Of a stretch of 64,000 nt of DNA, positions 34,465 to 41,888 are shown piece after piece. A program made the translations under genes and the position numbers. Origin of the DNA: Alkalihalobacillus sp. YIM B00296 (GTDB lineage: Bacteria; Bacillota; Bacilli; Bacillales; Fictibacillaceae). The notes under the pieces were generated by a model. The model had not been told where the DNA came from and ran no database searches. It worked only from the letters and a program-made list of their open reading frames with translations. The stretch is taken from contig NZ_JAIBLJ010000003.1 of NCBI RefSeq assembly GCF_020179385.1, positions 209,098 to 273,097 on the forward strand, in the 5' to 3' direction. Position 1 is the first letter of the stretch, and each line of letters opens with the position of its first letter.

Positions 34465-35862
34465 CTATTCATTGAGTTTTGAAAGCTTATATTGCAAGGT
34501 CTGTCGGGGTATTTTCAACAGCTTCGCCGCCTGCTGGATATTGCCATTTGTTGCGGCCATCGCTTTATTGACCCACATTTCTTCCGTTTCAGAAATCGCT
34601 TCCCGAAGTGACGGGATACCGCCTATTTCTCCAGTTATGTCAGATGCCTCGAGCAAATGGACCGGAATATGGTCAAGCGTCAGCGTGTCATCTGTGATCA
34701 AATTCAAGGCCGATTCGATCGCGTGTTCGAGTTCCCGGACATTTCCTGGCCACTCATATTCTTGGAATAGATGTTTCACTTCATCAGAAACCCTTGTGAC
34801 GAGTTTCCCGAACTTGAAATTATACCGTTGGATGAAATGATCAGTCAGTAACGGAATGTCTTTTCTTCTATCGCGCAGAGGAGGGATTTTCAAATAAATG
34901 ACGTTCAGTCGGTAATATAGGTCTTTTCGCAGTGTTTCTTTTTCGATACAGCTTTTCGGATCCTCATTCATGGCAACGATGACCCGGACATTCACACTTT
35001 TTTCCGAAGTACTTCCGACCCTGCGGATTTTGCCGTTTTGCAAGACCCGCAGCAATTTTGCCTGGGTTTCAAGCGGCATCGAGTTCAATTCATCCAAAAA
35101 CAAAGTCCCTCCATCTGCAAGTTCAAACAATCCTGGCCGATCGACCGCACCGGTATAGCTTCCTTTTGCGGTTCCGAACAAAATACTTTCAAGAAGTGAG
35201 GAAGGGATCGCTGCACAGTTTTGAGCGATGAAGGAACGACTGCGTCTGTCTGATGCATTATGGATCGACTGGACCAACAGTTCTTTTCCCGTCCCTGTTT
35301 CACCATATACGAGGACAGGTGAGGAAGATTCTGCTGCGATCAATGCCATCTTTTTGACCTTCTGGAATTGTTCATCCTGGGTTAAAATGTCGGTCATCCT
35401 GAAGTTCGTTCCGTTTTCATATTCCCTCGGTTTCTCATTTGTGTCATTTCCTTTGACACGCGCCTCCAGATCAAGGAGTTTCCAGGACAGCTGTTGGATT
35501 TTCGAAAAATCCTTTGCAATCTCGACTGCCCCGACAATTTTTCCGTCAACCTTGATCGGCAACGTCGTGTTGACTGTAACGATCAACTGGCCTTTTACAT
35601 TCGGGTACCGTTGATGCTGATTGTATATCGGTTCACCCGTTTCAAGCACCTTCAGCAGCGTACTCGTTTCTTTAGAGAAAGAGGGAAATACCTCTAAAAG
35701 GTGTTGCCCGAGTATATCTTCGACTAATACTCCGTCATGTGAGGCAGCGATATCATTATAAAAAACAGTGATCCCTTCGCTATTGATCACATGGATCCCT
35801 TCATCAATCGAGCTTAAGATCGCCTGCAGCATTTCTCGGGTATTCGTTATATCCATAAGCAT
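34465..35862 (-). CDS. Sigma-54-dependent activator of the kam genes (PAS-AAA+-HTH)
   Basis: From ATG 35862 (AGGAGGG eight bases before) the protein has 465 residues. A PAS domain covers about 1-115 ('SIDEGIHVINSEGITVFYND'). The AAA+ domain follows: Walker A 'VYGETGTGKELL' (about 180-191), the sigma-54 contact loop as GSYTGA (normally GAFTGA) in 'FGTAKGSYTGAVDRPG', Walker B 'GGTLFLDELNSMP'. The C-terminus is a Fis-type HTH ('NIQQAAKLLKIPRQTLQYKL'). It resembles RocR and the regulator reported for the kam locus of the B. cereus group (KamR). The PAS would sense a pathway metabolite. It lies between ablB and its target promoter. Confidence 0.88.
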   Translation of the reverse strand: MLMDITNTREMLQAILSSIDEGIHVINSEGITVFYNDIAASHDGVLVEDILGQHLLEVFPSFSKETSTLLKVLETGEPIYNQHQRYPNVKGQLIVTVNTTLPIKVDGKIVGAVEIAKDFSKIQQLSWKLLDLEARVKGNDTNEKPREYENGTNFRMTDILTQDEQFQKVKKMALIAAESSSPVLVYGETGTGKELLVQSIHNASDRRSRSFIAQNCAAIPSSLLESILFGTAKGSYTGAVDRPGLFELADGGTLFLDELNSMPLETQAKLLRVLQNGKIRRVGSTSEKSVNVRVIVAMNEDPKSCIEKETLRKDLYYRLNVIYLKIPPLRDRRKDIPLLTDHFIQRYNFKFGKLVTRVSDEVKHLFQEYEWPGNVRELEHAIESALNLITDDTLTLDHIPVHLLEASDITGEIGGIPSLREAISETEEMWVNKAMAATNGNIQQAAKLLKIPRQTLQYKLSKLNE

Positions 35863-35931
35863 GGTGATGACCCTCCTAATACAAGATGCCAAATTTTCAT
35901 CATTAGGGCGCCGAATTTCCGGCACTCCTAC

Positions 35932-36774
35932 TTATCTGCGTGATAAATCACATACCCACAAATTCATATCTTCCAATTTATTATAAATGTTGCAGTTCTT
36001 TGTGAACCGTCCTTTATAAGCGTACTTCCGTTGGTGGAAAACAGCATTCATCCCGAACGATAAGGCTCTTGCAATCGAGTATGCACAATAGATTTGCTGT
36101 TCCTTCAGTTCAGTTTCCAGCTTGGCAATCAATATTTTCATCAGGCCATTTTTACGATGATCAGGGAGTGTTGCACAATCGGTCAATTCCGCGTTGTGGT
36201 AGGTAGGGTTGATATCTGCGGAAGCTGTGCTTACAATTTTGCCATCGAATTCGGCCACATAGAAAATCGAATCATGTTTCATCAACTTTCTAATGTATTC
36301 CGGGTCGTTCATCGGGGTCGGATAAATCTCGAAAACAGCTTGATACAGGTTCGAGAGCTCTTCAGCATCTTTCTCTTCTGCTTTTCTGATCATATGGCCA
36401 GGTGCATTCGGAAGCTCCAGGGTACAAGGGATTTCTTTTACTTGTTCGATCGTTTCGTCTTCATAAATCCAATACTCACTCGTGCGGCGGCTGTTTTCTG
36501 TAAACAGAGCCATCGAGTAAGCATCACTCCCATTGAAGTAACCGGTATAAAGTGCTTCAAACTGATAACCTAGCTCGATGAATACCTTCCAATCTTCCTG
36601 TCTTGATTTGACGATGACTTTGGTAAACGGATGTTCATCCAGAAGACGGATGATCTGTTTATGGATGGAGGCTACATCGCCGCGATAATCCTCGATTTTC
36701 AAGCGCTCATTAAAAAAATCCAAACTCACGTCCATCGTATAATCCGTGGAACTAACGACACGATCCTCTTTCAT
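35932..36774 (-). CDS. ablB: Beta-lysine N-acetyltransferase (AblB/YodP)
   Basis: The 280-residue product, starting at the ATG at 36774 (AGAGG before it; ATGs at 36792 and 36849 are possible), ends in a GNAT domain of about 150 residues. 'GHMIRKAEEKDAEELSNLYQ' begins that domain and 'CATLPDHRKNGLMKILIAKL' is motif A (RKNGLMK in place of RxxGxG). AblB makes N-epsilon-acetyl-beta-lysine, an osmolyte in methanogens. Its role in Bacillus is less sure; acetylation could be a step before YodQ-type deacylation. The regulator and kamA follow on the same strand. Confidence 0.82.
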   Translation of the reverse strand: MKEDRVVSSTDYTMDVSLDFFNERLKIEDYRGDVASIHKQIIRLLDEHPFTKVIVKSRQEDWKVFIELGYQFEALYTGYFNGSDAYSMALFTENSRRTSEYWIYEDETIEQVKEIPCTLELPNAPGHMIRKAEEKDAEELSNLYQAVFEIYPTPMNDPEYIRKLMKHDSIFYVAEFDGKIVSTASADINPTYHNAELTDCATLPDHRKNGLMKILIAKLETELKEQQIYCAYSIARALSFGMNAVFHQRKYAYKGRFTKNCNIYNKLEDMNLWVCDLSRR

Positions 36775-36886
36775 GACCTTTACCTCTCTCATCCTGTCAA
36801 AAACCCCTTTCGAGATATTGTGAGTTCTATTATAAATATTAAATTCCATATGTATATGCTCTTTTCCTGCAAATTAGATACCAGAC

Positions 36887-36926
36887 AAAAAAGACCACAA
36901 TCCCTAAAAAAGACTGTGATCTTTTT
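36887..36926. terminator. Terminator of the TRIC-type channel gene
   Basis: AAAAAGATCACAGTC and GATTGTGGTCTTTTTT (minus strand) around TTTTTTAGG; T-runs on both strands. Confidence 0.8.
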
Positions 36927-36929
36927 CTG

Positions 36930-37541
36930 CTAAAATGTCTGCAGGTAACGATGCGGGAGCTTCCAATGGTATTTCGCTGAACACATCCTTAAGAGAATGA
37001 GGATGGCACTCAGTAAATAAAGTTCCCACGGTTCGGTCGTGATTTCAAGTCCAATGAAAACGCCTGCGATGATCGCCCATACGGCGTAGATATCATAGCG
37101 CAGAACAGTTGGTTTTCGTCCCGCCAACAAATCTCGGACAATCCCGCCGCCCGTTCCGGTCATGACCGCAGCCATGATGACTGCAGCAAGGGAATGTCCA
37201 GCAATTGATGCGTACAATGCACCTTGTACTGCGAAAGTCGCTAATCCGATTGCATCGAAAAAGTTCAACCAGGCCCTCGTAAACTGAATCCATGTGTCTG
37301 GAATGATGAATACGATAAAGATCAAGAGGACCGTAACTTTAATCAAGATGTCTTGCTGCCAAAGGGTCGACATCGGTACTTCTATCAATACATTCCGAAT
37401 GATCCCTCCGCCAAATGCAGTGGCGAGACCGAGGATCAATACACCCAATAAATCATAATCTTCCTCCATTGCGACAATCGCGCCACTTACCGCGAATGCC
37501 AATGTACCAACCACATTGAGGACGTCCCATGTCAATTGCAC
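36930..37541 (-). CDS. TRIC-type cation channel (UPF0126, YvgT-like)
   Basis: A 203-residue membrane protein with seven hydrophobic segments and two internal repeats. Repeat 1 has 'ATAFGGGIIRNVLI' (about 40-53), repeat 2 'MTGTGGGIVRDLLAGRKP' (about 126-143); these glycine-arginine motifs line the pore of bacterial TRIC channels. It should conduct K+ or other monovalent cations. The start is GTG 37541; AAGGGGAG precedes it closely. Confidence 0.85.
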   Translation of the reverse strand: MQLTWDVLNVVGTLAFAVSGAIVAMEEDYDLLGVLILGLATAFGGGIIRNVLIEVPMSTLWQQDILIKVTVLLIFIVFIIPDTWIQFTRAWLNFFDAIGLATFAVQGALYASIAGHSLAAVIMAAVMTGTGGGIVRDLLAGRKPTVLRYDIYAVWAIIAGVFIGLEITTEPWELYLLSAILILLRMCSAKYHWKLPHRYLQTF

Positions 37542-37599
37542 TCTCCCCTTTACACATTGAATCTATCTCTATTATTCCCACTTAATTGTTTTTCCACGA

Positions 37600-37692
37600 A
37601 ATTCTCTCCCTGGGCGATCCGCAAGCCTCTTAGCTCGTTCGCTATGGGGTTTGGCTGGCTCGCTTCCCCGCAGGAGAATTTCACTAAAGGCT
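37600..37692. repeat. Copy of dispersed repeat family B
   Basis: GATCCGCAAGCCTCTTAGCT, CGTTCGCTATGGGGTTTGGC and GCTTCCCCGCAGGAG match the order of 54540-54612. No gene is visible between 37542 and 37930. Confidence 0.6.
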
Positions 37693-37930
37693 TTTTATAA
37701 ATAAAATCAAAATAGAGTGTACAACGTTTCAAGGGGATTCGCAATAGTTGGGTGGGTACACAGTTCCTGATATTCATAATTGAGAGTGATTCATAGACTG
37801 CATGGATCTTCACGCCGATATTTTGATATTCACGCGAAAATCTTATAAGATTACGCCAATCCTTACTTCTTTACTAAAATTTTTTCTCGGATTTACTCAT
37901 TTTCTTTTAAGTACGGTACGTGAAATTTTA

Positions 37931-38764
37931 TTAAATCGAATCCTCGTCTGTCTCGACTGGGTTGTCTTTATATGAACTCCAATCGCTCCAGCTGCCGACA
38001 TAGAGCTTGCTTTTTTTGCCGATCTCATCCAATGCAAGGACATTGACGCACGCGGTGACCCCGGATCCGCAATAATTGATGACCGGTTTGTTTAGTTGGT
38101 TATGGAATCGATCTCTCAATTGTTCTTGTGACTTCCATTTTCCTTGTTCGAAGTTGTCGGCAAAGAATTTATTCGTAGCGGATGGGATATGCCCTGCTTT
38201 TGCATCGATCGGTTCTGTTTTCCCTGTATACCGATCCACATCGCGTGCATCGATCAACCGGGCTTCCTCAAGCTGTAAAGCAACCCGCACCTCCGCAAGG
38301 TCTGCAGCCATATCCTCCTGGACATCCGGTCTGTAAGTCGTCTTCTTGATTTCCGGTAATTTTTCAGTGAGTGGATAGCCTTGCTTTTCCCATTCCTGGA
38401 TTCCGCCATCCAGTACGTAAACCCTTTTATGGCCGAGATATTTGAGCATCCACCATAATCTTGCTGCCATCGCGGTATTTTGCGCATCATAGGCGACGAC
38501 CGTTTTTAATTGATCGATTTCGATCGCCCCTAGGAATTGCAAAAAGTCTTCGAGAGCAGGCAACGGATGCCTTCCACCGTGTTCCTGCACTTGTCCCGAC
38601 AGGTTCTTTTCAAGATCAGCATAGCTGGCACCTGGTATATGGGCATCCTGATATTCTTCCATGCCCCGCTCTTTTTCCTGGAGATAGAATCTGCAATCAA
38701 CGGGTGTTACGTCTTCATCATCAAGTTTCGAATACAACCAGTCTGCAGAAACGATATTCTTCAT
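37931..38764 (-). CDS. Sulfurtransferase (two-domain rhodanese)
   Basis: The 277-residue protein has two rhodanese domains. The N-terminal one ('VDCRFYLQEKERGMEEYQDA') is inactive; the C-terminal one has the active loop 'INYCGSGVTACVN' with Cys about 231. CGSGVTA is the 3-mercaptopyruvate sulfurtransferase version of the loop (thiosulfate enzymes have CRKGxT). It moves sulfur from mercaptopyruvate to thiol acceptors. The TRIC gene follows on the same strand after about 390 bp. Confidence 0.85.
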   Translation of the reverse strand: MKNIVSADWLYSKLDDEDVTPVDCRFYLQEKERGMEEYQDAHIPGASYADLEKNLSGQVQEHGGRHPLPALEDFLQFLGAIEIDQLKTVVAYDAQNTAMAARLWWMLKYLGHKRVYVLDGGIQEWEKQGYPLTEKLPEIKKTTYRPDVQEDMAADLAEVRVALQLEEARLIDARDVDRYTGKTEPIDAKAGHIPSATNKFFADNFEQGKWKSQEQLRDRFHNQLNKPVINYCGSGVTACVNVLALDEIGKKSKLYVGSWSDWSSYKDNPVETDEDSI

Positions 38765-38918
38765 GGATCACACCTACTTTACTAACGTTTTTTTCATTGT
38801 ATCGAAGTCTTTTCCGAAAACACAAATAATTGGCGCTTCCGTTGACGCCACATCGCTAAAACGCTAAACTTCAAAATAGATTACATACTAAGAGAATCGG
38901 ACAAGGAGAGGACCCATT

Positions 38919-40079
38919 ATGGAACGATTCATCAATCCAAGAGTCAAAGAAATACAAATATCCGGTATCCGGCAGTTCTTCAATCGTGTTTCAGAATATC
39001 CAGAAGCGATTTCCCTCACTCTCGGTTTACCCGATTTCCCGACTCCTGAACATGTAAAAGCAGCAGGGAAAAAAGCAATCGATGAAAACAAGACGACCTA
39101 TACGCATAATGCTGGTTCGATCGAGTTAAGGAATGCCATCGCTCAATTCGTCAAAGAAAAATATGGGTTGGATTACCAGGCTGAAGATGAAGTGATCACG
39201 ACAACCGGTGCAAGTGAAGCGATCGATATCTCACTGCGGACGATGCTTGTAGAAGGTGATGAGGTCATCCTTCCAGGACCCGTCTATCCTGGGTACGAAC
39301 CTGTCATCCATTTATGCGGTGCCAAACCGGTCCATGTCGATACACGGGAAACTGGATTCAAGCTGACCGCTTCCCTGATTGAGAAACATCTGACGGACCG
39401 TACGAAGTGCATTATCCTTCCATATCCTTCGAATCCGACAGGGGTGACGTTGACGAAGAAAGAGCTTGAAGAAATCGCGGAACTTTTAAAAGAAAAAGAT
39501 GTTTTCATGTTGTCAGATGAGATTTATAGTGAATTGACGTATGGAGAACCTCATCGGTCAATCGCCAATTTCACAGGCATGAAGGAAAAGACGATCGTGA
39601 TCAACGGGTTATCGAAGTCCCACTCGATGACAGGATGGCGCATCGGTTTCATACTCGGGGACAGCACCATTACAAAGCATATTTTAAAAGTCCATCAATA
39701 CAATGTCACTTGTGTCTCATCGATTACCCAGGCAGCTGCGGTAGAAGCATTGACGGCAGGGAAAGATGACGCTCTACCGATGCGTGATATATATAAGGAC
39801 CGGTTGGAATATGCATATGATCGTTTAGTCAAAATGGGCTTGGAGACGTATGAGCCTACTGGGGCATTCTATCTGTTCCCTTCGATCAAACAATTCGGCA
39901 TGAAATCCTGGGATTTTGCGACAAAGCTGCTTGAAGAAGAAAAGCTAGCTGTCGTTCCAGGGATCGCCTTCTCTGATTTTGGTGATGATTATATCCGGAT
40001 ATCCTACGCCTGCCACAAAGACCAGCTGAGAGAAGGGCTTGTTCGCCTTGAGCGGTTCACCGACAGCTTGAAAAAATAA
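38919..40079 (+). CDS. patA: Aminotransferase PatA
   Basis: The 386-residue class I/II aminotransferase starts MERFINPRVKEIQISGIRQF. It has 'TTTGASEAIDISLRTML' (about 87-103), 'PSNPTGVTLTKKE' (about 168-180), 'VFMLSDEIYSELTYGE' (Asp, Tyr about 195-210) and the PLP Lys in 'GLSKSHSMTGWRIGF' (about 229-243). It matches B. subtilis PatA, the N-acetyl-diaminopimelate aminotransferase of the lysine pathway. Divergent from the sulfurtransferase gene. Confidence 0.9.
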   Translation: MERFINPRVKEIQISGIRQFFNRVSEYPEAISLTLGLPDFPTPEHVKAAGKKAIDENKTTYTHNAGSIELRNAIAQFVKEKYGLDYQAEDEVITTTGASEAIDISLRTMLVEGDEVILPGPVYPGYEPVIHLCGAKPVHVDTRETGFKLTASLIEKHLTDRTKCIILPYPSNPTGVTLTKKELEEIAELLKEKDVFMLSDEIYSELTYGEPHRSIANFTGMKEKTIVINGLSKSHSMTGWRIGFILGDSTITKHILKVHQYNVTCVSSITQAAAVEALTAGKDDALPMRDIYKDRLEYAYDRLVKMGLETYEPTGAFYLFPSIKQFGMKSWDFATKLLEEEKLAVVPGIAFSDFGDDYIRISYACHKDQLREGLVRLERFTDSLKK

Positions 40080-40087
40080 AGAAAGAC

Positions 40088-40121
40088 AAAAACTAGCATG
40101 GAATTCCCAAGCTAGTTTTTT
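40088..40121. terminator. Bidirectional terminator between patA and the Trx/DJ-1 gene
   Basis: AAAAACTAGC-ATGGAATTCCCAA-GCTAGTTTTTT. It touches the stop codon of the minus-strand gene. Confidence 0.85.
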
Positions 40122-41010
40122 AATGTTTGTACCAATTACTATCAAATTCAAGATCCAATGCTTCTCCAAATTCTATGGCGAATTCTATGAAATGGGCGCC
40201 TTTGGCGGTAATGACCGTCCCATCTACAACCACTGGTTTGTCTATGAAAGTAGCTTTGTTAAACGAATCAAGAAAAGTGCGCTGATCAACAGTGAGCCCA
40301 GTAGTATACTTTCTTCCATCAAGCAACCCGCTCATCGCCAAGAGATAGGGAGCACTGCAAATCGCTCCAATCCAAACCTTCTTATCACGGAATTTTTCGA
40401 GAAATGAAATAAGGATGGAATGGCTGTCAAGATGTTGGAAATCTTCTACTCCTGGGAGGACGATGCTATCAAGTGCTTCTGCATCCACTTCCTCTACCCT
40501 GACATCTGGGGTGCAGGTCAACCCGGCTTCACTTTTTACTACCTCTCTATCCAACCCGATGAAGACGATTCGTTTTCTACCTTGCTTCAGGATCGATAAT
40601 AAAACGGATAGTTCATATTCACTGAATCTTGGATAGAGCAATATACCTGTGTACATAGTCAACACTCCTTCCAAGGTATAAGTATACATTTCATAGATTT
40701 TTCTTATTTTATGATTCAACTGTTCCATTTGCACGGATCTTGCTTCCCGGATGATTTCCTTTCCTTCTACATATAAAAGGAGGACCGGCACTGTGAAGAT
40801 TGATAGATGTCCTGCGATCTCTTCCAAATCACCGGCGTTCACATGGGCTAGTTCGATCGCCGGATAATTGGAAATCATCTCCTTGACTTGAGGGAGCAGC
40901 ACATGACAAACACTGCAATTTGTACGGGAAATGTAGAGGAAACTTTGTTGATGCTTATCTATGAATCGTTCGACTTTTTCTATCGAATGCAGTTCGCTCA
41001 TTTCTCTCAT
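40120..41010 (-). CDS. Thioredoxin-like/DJ-1 fused ORF with internal start
   Basis: One open frame of 296 codons joins two proteins. Residues 1-110 are thioredoxin-like, with 'LYISRTNCSVCHVLLP' (CSVC in place of CGPC) and the cis-Pro region 'IFTVPVLLLYVEG'. Residues 119-296 are a DJ-1/PfpI domain, with the Cys elbow 'GAICSAPYLLAMSG'. The joint at 111-118 is short. GGAAGGAG lies eight bases before Met119 (ATG 40656), a perfect Shine-Dalgarno inside the coding region. Two genes that fused by loss of a stop codon would look like this. A 178-residue DJ-1 protein is probably made as well. AAGGAG precedes ATG 41010. Confidence 0.8.
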   Translation of the reverse strand: MREMSELHSIEKVERFIDKHQQSFLYISRTNCSVCHVLLPQVKEMISNYPAIELAHVNAGDLEEIAGHLSIFTVPVLLLYVEGKEIIREARSVQMEQLNHKIRKIYEMYTYTLEGVLTMYTGILLYPRFSEYELSVLLSILKQGRKRIVFIGLDREVVKSEAGLTCTPDVRVEEVDAEALDSIVLPGVEDFQHLDSHSILISFLEKFRDKKVWIGAICSAPYLLAMSGLLDGRKYTTGLTVDQRTFLDSFNKATFIDKPVVVDGTVITAKGAHFIEFAIEFGEALDLEFDSNWYKH

Positions 41011-41087
41011 TGGTTGTACTCCTTTATGGTGTCCGGATCATATTTATTACTTCTTTATCATACGGAGATTCTCCTTTTTACCTACAC

Positions 41088-41302
41088 CAATAAAAGCGTA
41101 ATCGCCCTGTTCAGCCACGAAGGTCACTGGAAGTCCGACGAGGAGGCTCGAACCAAACAAAGCGTGGGTAAACACTTCGATCTAATTCAATGTGTCGACC
41201 GCCGCAGGAGGTCTGAAGTGATCCAAGTGGGTGGGCGATGGAGCTGGACATCAGGAAAAGCGCAATCGCCCCTGGGAAGCCACGAAGGCGCTGGAAGCTT
41301 GT
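41088..41302 (+). repeat. Full plus partial copy of dispersed repeat family A
   Basis: From AAAAGCGTAATCGCCCTGTT through CCACGAAGGTCACTGGAAGT, CCGACGAGGAGGCTCGAACC and AAGTGATCCAAGTGGGTGGG to GATGGAGCTGGACATC. A second 5' part (AAAAGCGCAATCGCCCCTGG, CCACGAAGGCGCTGGAAG) follows directly at 41255-41302. Confidence 0.8.
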
Positions 41303-41303
41303 T

Positions 41304-41353
41304 AAAAAGGGGCCTCCCTACACATCTTCATCTTGATGTCGGGAAGCCCCTTT
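41304..41353 (-). terminator. Terminator after ypbS
   Basis: AAAGGGGCTTCCCGACATCA on the minus strand pairs back with GTAGGGAGGCCCCTTTTT. Confidence 0.75.
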
Positions 41354-41434
41354 GGTCCTTATGGCTTTGTCGTGATTTTTCGATAAGTTGTCGCGATAAT
41401 TCCGGATCTTGTCGATAACGGTATCCGGAACATG

Positions 41435-41695
41435 TCAGCCCCGCTTGCAGTACTCCTCGACCATTTCTTTCGTCACATTCTTCCGCTGCGGGACGATGCC
41501 TTTTCTTGCGAGATCGTTGATTTGATCGGTAACCTTATTGATTTCGACCAATTCTTTTTCAAATGGCTTGTGCTCTTTACATTTCAACAGTGCATCTTCA
41601 ATTAATTGTTCGCGTTTATGATCAAGCTCAGAAAATTGCCGGACTCTTTCATGTTGTTCGTTGCTATGCTTTGAAATATCATGATGAACTGGCAT
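41435..41695 (-). CDS. ypbS: YpbS, DUF2533 protein
   Basis: An 86-residue hydrophilic helical protein (MPVHHDISKHSNEQHERVRQ...), ending VEEYCKRG. Sequence style and location just after dynA identify B. subtilis YpbS (DUF2533), of unknown function. It looks like a coiled-coil pair (heptads about 20-65). AGGAGG precedes ATG 41695; it lies 13 bp after the Cys-rich peptide gene. Confidence 0.82.
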   Translation of the reverse strand: MPVHHDISKHSNEQHERVRQFSELDHKREQLIEDALLKCKEHKPFEKELVEINKVTDQINDLARKGIVPQRKNVTKEMVEEYCKRG

Positions 41696-41708
41696 GGGAT
41701 TCCTCCTA

Positions 41709-41888
41709 TTATTGGTTTTCTTTGTCCATCAGCTGTTGAACATGCTCTTTCGGTGTCCAGCAGTCAAATCGGTAATTCGGCTTCGTTTCATATCCAAGCC
41801 GGCTGCAGAAATACCGGACTGAGTCCTTCTCTTTTTGGACTTTGAAATGGATGCAGGTTGCACAGCAATGGAACCGGCTACCCTTCAT
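41709..41888 (-). CDS. 59-residue Cys-rich protein overlapping dynA
   Basis: ATG 41888 lies inside the last codons of dynA and overlaps it by 11 bp. The product starts MKGSRFHCCATCIHFKVQ and has 'VRYFCSRLGYETKPNYRFDC' followed by WTPKEHV. Cys at 8, 9, 12, 28 and 43 give a possible zinc site (CCxxC ... C ... C). No named family comes to mind. Its coupling to dynA and ypbS suggests the same transcript. It is too compact and too Cys-conserved in pattern to be chance. Confidence 0.65.
   Translation of the reverse strand: MKGSRFHCCATCIHFKVQKEKDSVRYFCSRLGYETKPNYRFDCWTPKEHVQQLMDKENQ

Noticed and set aside
37550-37813. Minus-strand frame in the TRIC-sulfurtransferase gap
   Set aside because: It is encoded mostly by repeat family B and has no RBS.
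41370-41430. TTGTCGCGATAAT / CCGGATCTTGTCGATAA stretches, also seen near 18180 and 32530
   Set aside because: Similar AT-rich strings recur after several genes, but identity is too low to call a repeat family with confidence.
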